From: an uncultured Clostridium sp.
GTDB taxonomy: Bacteria; Bacillota; Clostridia; Clostridiales; Clostridiaceae
Assembly (NCBI RefSeq): GCF_937920395.1
Contig: NZ_CALEVF010000110.1
Coordinates: 1-11,852 of the forward strand
Reading direction: 5' to 3'
DNA: 11,852 nt
The notes beneath the pieces are model-generated. The model was not told the origin of the DNA and did no database searches. It worked only from the letters and a program-made list of their open reading frames with translations. Both the position numbers and the translations under genes were made by a program. Of this stretch, positions 7,596 through 11,852 are shown one piece after another (the first letter of the stretch is position 1; the number at the start of each line of letters is the position of its first letter).

Positions 7596-8096
7596 ATGAA
7601 AAATATAGTTTTGATTGGAATGCCTGGTTGTGGTAAAAGTGAAATTGGGGAAATACTTGCAAAGAAAATACATATGAAATGTATAGATGTAGATGCTTTT
7701 ATTGAATCTAGTACAAGTATCTCCATTACTGAAATATTTAAATATGGTGAGGATGAGTTTAGAAATATAGAATCAATTGCTGTTTGGAAATTATCAAAAA
7801 AGCATAATGTAGTTATTTCAACTGGTGGTGGGGTAATTAAAAGGTATGAAAATATTATAAACCTAAAAAAAAATGGTGTAATTATTTATATCAACCGTCC
7901 AATTGAAAATATAGTAATTGATATCAATATTGCCAGTCGTCCTTTACTTGCAAAGGACCCCGGTAGAATATCTAAGTTGTTTGAGGAGAGAGGTCCATTG
8001 TATAAAAAATATTGTGATCATGAGGTAATGAATATTAGTGTAATTGATGATGTAGTAAAAAATATTATACAAATATATAAGAGAATTAGTAAATAA
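7596..8096 (+). CDS. aroK: Shikimate kinase
   Basis: Phosphorylates shikimate at the 3-hydroxyl with ATP. The 166-residue protein has a Walker A loop GMPGCGKS (8-15), the shikimate-binding Asp33 (DVD), Arg56 (EFRNIE) and GGG (77-79), and the lid arginine in SRPLL (Arg115). Its length is typical. AGAGGAG at 7575-7581, within the end of aroE, is 14 bases from the ATG; the spacing is longer than usual, so expression may rely on coupling to aroE. A run of nine A at 7865-7873 lies inside the gene and is a possible slippage site, though the frame is intact. It is the last gene of the operon. Confidence 0.93.
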   Translation: MKNIVLIGMPGCGKSEIGEILAKKIHMKCIDVDAFIESSTSISITEIFKYGEDEFRNIESIAVWKLSKKHNVVISTGGGVIKRYENIINLKKNGVIIYINRPIENIVIDINIASRPLLAKDPGRISKLFEERGPLYKKYCDHEVMNISVIDDVVKNIIQIYKRISK

Positions 8097-8106
8097 AAAA
8101 GTAGAT

Positions 8107-8130
8107 TTCTTATAATGGTACTTATAAGAA
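8107..8130 (+). repeat. Perfect 9-bp inverted repeat after aroK
   Basis: TTCTTATAA (8107-8115) and TTATAAGAA (8122-8130) are exact inverted copies around a 6-base loop TGGTAC. No T run follows, so it is not a terminator by itself. It begins 11 bases after the aroK stop and precedes the terminator at 8142-8184. It might stabilise the 3' end of the operon transcript; that role is inference. Confidence 0.55.
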
Positions 8131-8141
8131 TGGTTATCAAA

Positions 8142-8184
8142 AATGACTCCTGTATATAATACAGAAGTCATTTCTTTGCTTTTT
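8142..8184. terminator. Intrinsic terminator between convergent aroK and aminotransferase genes
   Basis: AATGACT (8142-8148) pairs with AGTCATT (8166-8172), and inside it CTGTAT pairs with ATACAG around a 3-base loop, with one C/A mismatch between the two blocks. On the plus strand T-rich sequence follows (8171-8184, interrupted by single C and GC). On the minus strand the hairpin is followed by five T. It probably ends the aro operon and, in the other direction, the aminotransferase transcript, whose stop codon lies 34 bases away. Confidence 0.8.
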
Positions 8185-8205
8185 AATATTATTTTTATAT
8201 TTTAA

Positions 8206-9402
8206 TTATTTGTTTAATTTAACGTATTTTTTGATTGCTATACCCAAAATTTCCATTGCATCTTTTAAAGCAGTAGTATTTAAGCAATATGATAATCTAA
8301 TTTCGTTTACTCCAAGCCCCTTCGTCGCATAGAAACCTTGTGCAGGTGCAACCATAATGGTCTTACTATTATAATTAAAATCTGTTAATAGCCATTTAGC
8401 AAAATCTTCAGCACTTTTTATAGGAAGCTTGGCCACTATATAAAATGCTCCAGCTGGTTTCTCACAAACAATACCTGGTATTTTTAATAAATATTTATAT
8501 AAGATATTTCTTCTTTCTTCGTACTCTTTTTTTACCTCTATAAAATATGATTTAGGAGTATTAATCAAGTTAGCAGCAGCTACTTGCTCTATAACTGGAA
8601 CACAAAGTCTAGATTGACCTAACTTAAGCATCTGAGCCATAAGATATTCGTTTTTTGATGCAACTAAACCAATTCTAGCACCACAAGCACTATAACGCTT
8701 AGATATACTATCAATCAGTATTACTTTATCTTCAATATCTTTCATGTATAAAGCGGAAGTATATTTTAGATCATCATAAACAAATTCTCTATATACTTCA
8801 TCAGAAATTAAGAATATATCATTTTCTTTAACAATATCTGCAAGCATTCTTACTTCTTCATGAGTATATACTACCCCCGTAGGATTTCCAGGATTTGATA
8901 CCATTATTGCTCTAGTTTTCTTTGTAATCCTACTTGTAATCTCTTCTTTGCTAGGCAAATGAAAACCCTCTTCAGCTTTGGTTATAAATGGAACAACTTT
9001 AACTGAAGCTAAATCGGCAAGCCCATTGTAATTTGTATAAAATGGTTCTGGAATTATAATTTCGTCACCTGGGTCACAAATAGCCATGAAAGCGAAAAGA
9101 ATAGCTTCAGAACCACCATTAGTTACTAGTATTTCACTTTTAGACAGTTCTATATTCCACTCTAAATAATACTTAATAAAGCTTTCAATTAATTGATCCA
9201 TTCCTTGAGAATTTTCATACCTAAGAACTTTGTCTTTGAAGTTATTGATTCCTTCCATAAATGTAGAAGGAGTGTGTATATCAGGTTGACCTATGTTAAG
9301 ATGATATACACTAACTCCTCTTTTTTTTGCCTCTTCGGCATAAGGTGCTAGTTTACGAATTGTTGAAAATTGCATTGATTCCAGTCTATTAGATAAGTTC
9401 AT
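8206..9402 (-). CDS. Class I/II PLP-dependent aminotransferase
   Basis: Transfers an amino group between an amino acid and a 2-oxo acid. The 398-residue protein shows NPGNPTG (170-176), Asp201 and Tyr204 in SDEVY, the Schiff-base Lys235 in SISKRYSACGARIG, and Arg369 in EIRLSY for the substrate carboxylate. It belongs to the aspartate/aromatic/alanine aminotransferase superfamily; the substrate cannot be fixed from these motifs. Its position beside the aromatic operon makes tyrosine or phenylalanine transamination an attractive but unproven role. ATG at 9402 is chosen because a G6 block (9418-9413 on this strand) lies 10 bases upstream as a weak ribosome binding site. A TTG at 9420 gives six more residues but overlaps that block. 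It runs convergent to aroK and follows a small ORF by 32 bases. Confidence 0.9.
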   Translation of the reverse strand: MNLSNRLESMQFSTIRKLAPYAEEAKKRGVSVYHLNIGQPDIHTPSTFMEGINNFKDKVLRYENSQGMDQLIESFIKYYLEWNIELSKSEILVTNGGSEAILFAFMAICDPGDEIIIPEPFYTNYNGLADLASVKVVPFITKAEEGFHLPSKEEITSRITKKTRAIMVSNPGNPTGVVYTHEEVRMLADIVKENDIFLISDEVYREFVYDDLKYTSALYMKDIEDKVILIDSISKRYSACGARIGLVASKNEYLMAQMLKLGQSRLCVPVIEQVAAANLINTPKSYFIEVKKEYEERRNILYKYLLKIPGIVCEKPAGAFYIVAKLPIKSAEDFAKWLLTDFNYNSKTIMVAPAQGFYATKGLGVNEIRLSYCLNTTALKDAMEILGIAIKKYVKLNK

Positions 9403-9434
9403 AATAATATTTCCCCCCAACCCAAATTTAAAAA

Positions 9435-9596
9435 CTAACTAAACTCTTTTACAATAATTTCTACAGGTGAAGAGTCTACTTTTATATCTACCATATTATT
9501 ATTATGAGTACACATTGAAAAATAACTTCTATCTCCTATACAATTACATTGTAGTTGCCTATCTCTAATATTCTCTTCTTTTTTTGCATCATACAT
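9435..9596 (-). CDS. Small hypothetical protein, 53 residues, upstream of the aminotransferase
   Basis: I do not recognise this protein. It starts at an ATG preceded by AAGGAGTGA on the minus strand, with 7 bases between AGGAGTG and the ATG, which is one of the better ribosome binding sites in the window. The product begins MYDAKKEENIRDRQ and is hydrophilic, with no signal peptide or membrane segment. It has three cysteines (17, 19 and 29; a CNC pair followed by SMC), an Asn-rich stretch HNNN, and a C-terminal segment VEIIVKEF that could be a beta strand. It ends 32 bases before the aminotransferase ATG on the same strand, so the two are probably cotranscribed. A metal-binding or regulatory role is possible but unsupported. 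The stretch upstream of it (9611-9886) is very A/T-rich, with no gene that I can see. Confidence 0.6.
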   Translation of the reverse strand: MYDAKKEENIRDRQLQCNCIGDRSYFSMCTHNNNMVDIKVDSSPVEIIVKEFS

Positions 9597-9818
9597 AATA
9601 AATCACTCCTTTTAAGTAGGTTATCCTAAAAGTAGAAATTTATTAAAAAAAGAAACTCAAGTATTAGAGAGATTTATATAATAAAAAACACACTACGATA
9701 TGTAGATTATTTGGTATATTATAACACACAATCATCAATTAATATTATATTCTGATTTATTCATAAATTTAAATTATAATAAATTTTTTATTAATTATAT
9801 TCAATTAGCAAAAATGAC

Positions 9819-9847
9819 TTTAAAAAAGCTTATAAATTATATATAAT
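9819..9847 (+). promoter_or_regulatory. Candidate promoter for miaB
   Basis: TATAAT at 9842-9847 is a perfect -10 box, with a weak TTTAAA at 9819-9824 in the -35 position (17-base spacing). Transcription would begin about 30 bases before the miaB ATG. In such A/T-rich DNA the -10 match alone is weak evidence. Confidence 0.35.
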
Positions 9848-9886
9848 GATAGATAGTGATATTTTTTTATAAAGGAGAATGAACTA

Positions 9887-11212
9887 ATGAATGAAACTAT
9901 TAAATACTATATAGAAACATGGGGCTGCCAAATGAATGAGGAAGATTCAGAGAAATTATCCGGCATGCTAATACCACAGGGATATAAAAAAACGTTAGAT
10001 AAAGGTTCGGCTGATATAATTATCTTTAATACTTGTTGTGTTAGGGAGAACGCAGAACAAAAGGTTGATGGGAATATTGGAGCTTTAAAAACAATGAAAA
10101 AAGAGAACCCAAAACTTATAATTGCTGTTATTGGATGTATGATGCAGCAAGAAGGTATGGCAAAACATATAATTACTAAATTTCCATTTGTAGATATTAT
10201 TATTGGGACACATAATGCATATAAATTTCCTGAGTATTTAAAAAGAATACAAAACGGAGAATCATCTATAGTTGAAATTTGGGACAAAGAAGAAAATATC
10301 ATAGAAGGAATCCCAATAGAAAGGGAAAATACTTTAAAAGGTTTTGTTACTATTATGTATGGTTGCAACAATTTTTGTACTTATTGTATAGTACCTTATG
10401 TAAGAGGTCGTGAGCGTAGTCGAAATCCAGAAGATATTATTAATGAAATAACAGATATGGTTGGACAAGGTTATAAAGAAATAACTTTACTTGGTCAAAA
10501 CGTTAACTCTTATGGGAAGGGACTAACACCTGAAATAAATTTTGCTGAGTTACTTCGTAAAATTAATAAAATTGAAAATCTTGAGAGATTAAGATTTATG
10601 ACATCTCATCCAAAAGATTTATCTAATGAAGTAATAGAAGTTATTGCAGAGAGTGATAAGATTTGTGAACACGTTCATTTACCAGTGCAATCAGGTTCAT
10701 CTAATCTTTTAAATAAAATGAATAGACATTATGATAGAGAGCAATATTTGGAGTTAGTAAAAAACATTAGAAATACAATACCTAATGTAGGAATAACTAC
10801 TGATATAATCGTTGGATTTCCAGGAGAAACTGAGGAAGATTTTGCAGAGACCCTAAGTCTAATGGAAGAGGTTAAATTTAATTTAGCATTTACATACCTC
10901 TATTCTAAAAGAAAAGGAACTCCAGCAGATGAAATGCTAGAACAAGTACCAGAGGATGTTAAACATGAGAGGTTTAATAGATTAGTAGAAGTTGTTAATA
11001 GAAATTGTGCAGAAAAAAACAAAGCATGTGTAGGGAAAATTGTAGAGGTACTAGTCGAGGGTTATAGTAAAAAAGATGCAAGTAAATTAACTGGGAGAAC
11101 TAGAAATGGTAAAGTAGTTAACTTTGAGGGAAATGGTAATGTTGCCGGAGATCTTGTATCAGTTTTAATAACAGATTCACATTCTTTTTCACTTTTTGGT
11201 GAAGAAATATAA
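9887..11212 (+). CDS. miaB: tRNA-2-methylthio-N6-dimethylallyladenosine synthase
   Basis: Radical SAM methylthiotransferase that adds the 2-methylthio group to N6-isopentenyladenosine 37 of tRNAs reading codons that start with U. The 441-residue protein has an N-terminal methylthiotransferase domain with its three cluster cysteines (Cys14 in WGCQMN, Cys50 in NTCCV, Cys84 in IGCMM). The radical SAM CxxxCxxC follows at Cys160, Cys164 and Cys167 (GCNNFCTYC, then [11 protein letters not shown]). A C-terminal TRAM domain (about 374-437) is for RNA binding. The [12 protein letters not shown] context and the length favour MiaB over the related MtaB and RimO. AAGGAG at 9872-9877 lies 9 bases before ATG. 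It is followed by mutS on the same strand with no terminator between, a common clostridial arrangement. Confidence 0.95.
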   Translation: MNETIKYYIETWGCQMNEEDSEKLSGMLIPQGYKKTLDKGSADIIIFNTCCVRENAEQKVDGNIGALKTMKKENPKLIIAVIGCMMQQEGMAKHIITKFPFVDIIIGTHNAYKFPEYLKRIQNGESSIVEIWDKEENIIEGIPIERENTLKGFVTIMYGCNNFCTYCIVPYVRGRERSRNPEDIINEITDMVGQGYKEITLLGQNVNSYGKGLTPEINFAELLRKINKIENLERLRFMTSHPKDLSNEVIEVIAESDKICEHVHLPVQSGSSNLLNKMNRHYDREQYLELVKNIRNTIPNVGITTDIIVGFPGETEEDFAETLSLMEEVKFNLAFTYLYSKRKGTPADEMLEQVPEDVKHERFNRLVEVVNRNCAEKNKACVGKIVEVLVEGYSKKDASKLTGRTRNGKVVNFEGNGNVAGDLVSVLITDSHSFSLFGEEI

Positions 11213-11233
11213 ATTACAGCAACTAATTTAAGT

Positions 11234-11292
11234 TCTGCAATTATTTATGAAGCATACATTTATGTGCGTAAGTCAATTTATATAATTGCAGA
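11234..11292 (+). repeat. Perfect 11-bp inverted repeat in the miaB-mutS gap
   Basis: TCTGCAATTAT (11234-11244) and ATAATTGCAGA (11282-11292) are exact inverted copies separated by 37 bases. Inside the loop CATACAT and ATGTG can form a smaller hairpin with one bulged base. No T run follows, so it is not an intrinsic terminator. The right arm ends 8 bases before the mutS ribosome binding site (11301-11306), so in RNA it forms a structured mutS leader. Confidence 0.6.
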
Positions 11293-11313
11293 GGAAAACA
11301 AAGGGGAATGGCA

Positions 11314-11852
11314 ATGGCATTAACTCCAATGATGATACAATATTTTGAGGTAAAAGAAACATGCAAGGACTGCATTTTATTTTTTAGATTAGGTGATTTT
11401 TATGAAATGTTTTTTGATGATGCAGAGCTTGCAGCAAAAGAACTCGAGCTCGTGCTTACAGGACGTGACTGTGGACTTGAAAAAAGAGCACCTATGTGTG
11501 GAATACCACATCATGCAGCAAACATCTATGTAGGAAGGCTTATTGCAAAAGGGTATAAGGTTGCTATATGTGAACAAGTTGAAGACCCCGCACTGGCTAA
11601 GGGCATCGTTAAAAGAGAAATCATTAAAATAATTACTCCAGGAACTTATACAGATTCAGGCTTTTTAGAAGAAACTAAGAATAATTATATTATGAGCATA
11701 TACATTAATAATGATACCATGTTTTGCGGATTATGTTTTTGTGACGTATCAACTGGTGAATTCACTTGCACTGAAACAAAACTTAACATTGTTACCATAT
11801 TAGATGAAATTTCAAAGTTTACACCAAAAGAAATTATTGTCTCAGAAGATAT
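11314..11852 (+). CDS. mutS: DNA mismatch repair protein MutS (5' part, cut by the window end)
   Basis: MutS binds base mismatches and small loops and recruits MutL. The window holds the first 179 codons, covering the mismatch-recognition domain I and the start of the connector domain, with no stop or frameshift. The phenylalanine wedge motif is present: Phe29-Tyr30-Glu31 in [10 protein letters not shown], matching Phe36 and Glu38 of the E. coli protein. AGRDC-type segments continue with [12 protein letters not shown] and the characteristic [13 protein letters not shown] at 11314 is chosen because AAGGGG (11301-11306) lies 7 bases before it; an in-frame ATG at 11308 is only 1 base from that site. 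The gene presumably continues to about 900 residues and is probably cotranscribed with miaB. Confidence 0.93.
   Translation, partial: MALTPMMIQYFEVKETCKDCILFFRLGDFYEMFFDDAELAAKELELVLTGRDCGLEKRAPMCGIPHHAANIYVGRLIAKGYKVAICEQVEDPALAKGIVKREIIKIITPGTYTDSGFLEETKNNYIMSIYINNDTMFCGLCFCDVSTGEFTCTETKLNIVTILDEISKFTPKEIIVSED

Noticed and set aside
9611..9886. Search for further small ORFs, RNA genes or repeats in the A/T-rich gap before miaB
   Set aside because: Only very short frames without ribosome binding sites and weak A/T-driven inverted repeats are present. Nothing can be supported except a candidate miaB promoter.

Overview
The window is low-GC, A/T-rich DNA with strong AGGAGG-type ribosome binding sites, some GTG/TTG starts and tightly packed genes. 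Together with the protein families and gene order this points to a Firmicute of the class Clostridia, most likely Clostridium sensu lato. This is inferred from sequence character only.

Layout. Bases 1-261 hold a leader with a strong intrinsic-terminator-like hairpin, either an attenuator or the end of an unseen upstream gene. Bases 262-8096 are a compact, same-strand aromatic amino acid operon: aroF (DAHP synthase), tyrA, aroB, aroA, aroC, a pheA-type chorismate mutase/prephenate dehydratase gene, aroE and aroK. Bases 8097-8205 hold two hairpins, one of them a terminator between convergent genes. On the minus strand lie a class I/II PLP aminotransferase (8206-9402) and, just upstream of it, a previously uncalled 53-codon ORF with a good ribosome binding site (9435-9596). 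Reading rightward again come miaB (9887-11212) and the first 179 codons of mutS (11314 to the window end), joined by a 101-base gap with a long perfect inverted repeat.

How it works together. The operon encodes six of the seven shikimate pathway enzymes; 3-dehydroquinate dehydratase is missing. It also encodes chorismate mutase and prephenate dehydrogenase, leading to the tyrosine precursor. The aminotransferase could supply the last transamination, but its substrate cannot be read from sequence. miaB and mutS belong to a separate tRNA-modification/mismatch-repair cluster.

Most notable. pheA carries two independent lesions: an in-frame TAA at 6130-6132 and a one-base loss in a T run at 6609-6615. 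The chorismate mutase domain is intact, while prephenate dehydratase is cut in two and its ACT domain is clipped. The predicted outcome is retained tyrosine synthesis with lost phenylalanine synthesis from this locus. I see no mobile element, CRISPR array, phage gene, or RNA gene, and no clearly new multi-gene system. The less explained items are the small Cys-containing ORF, the aroF leader and the mutS leader repeat.
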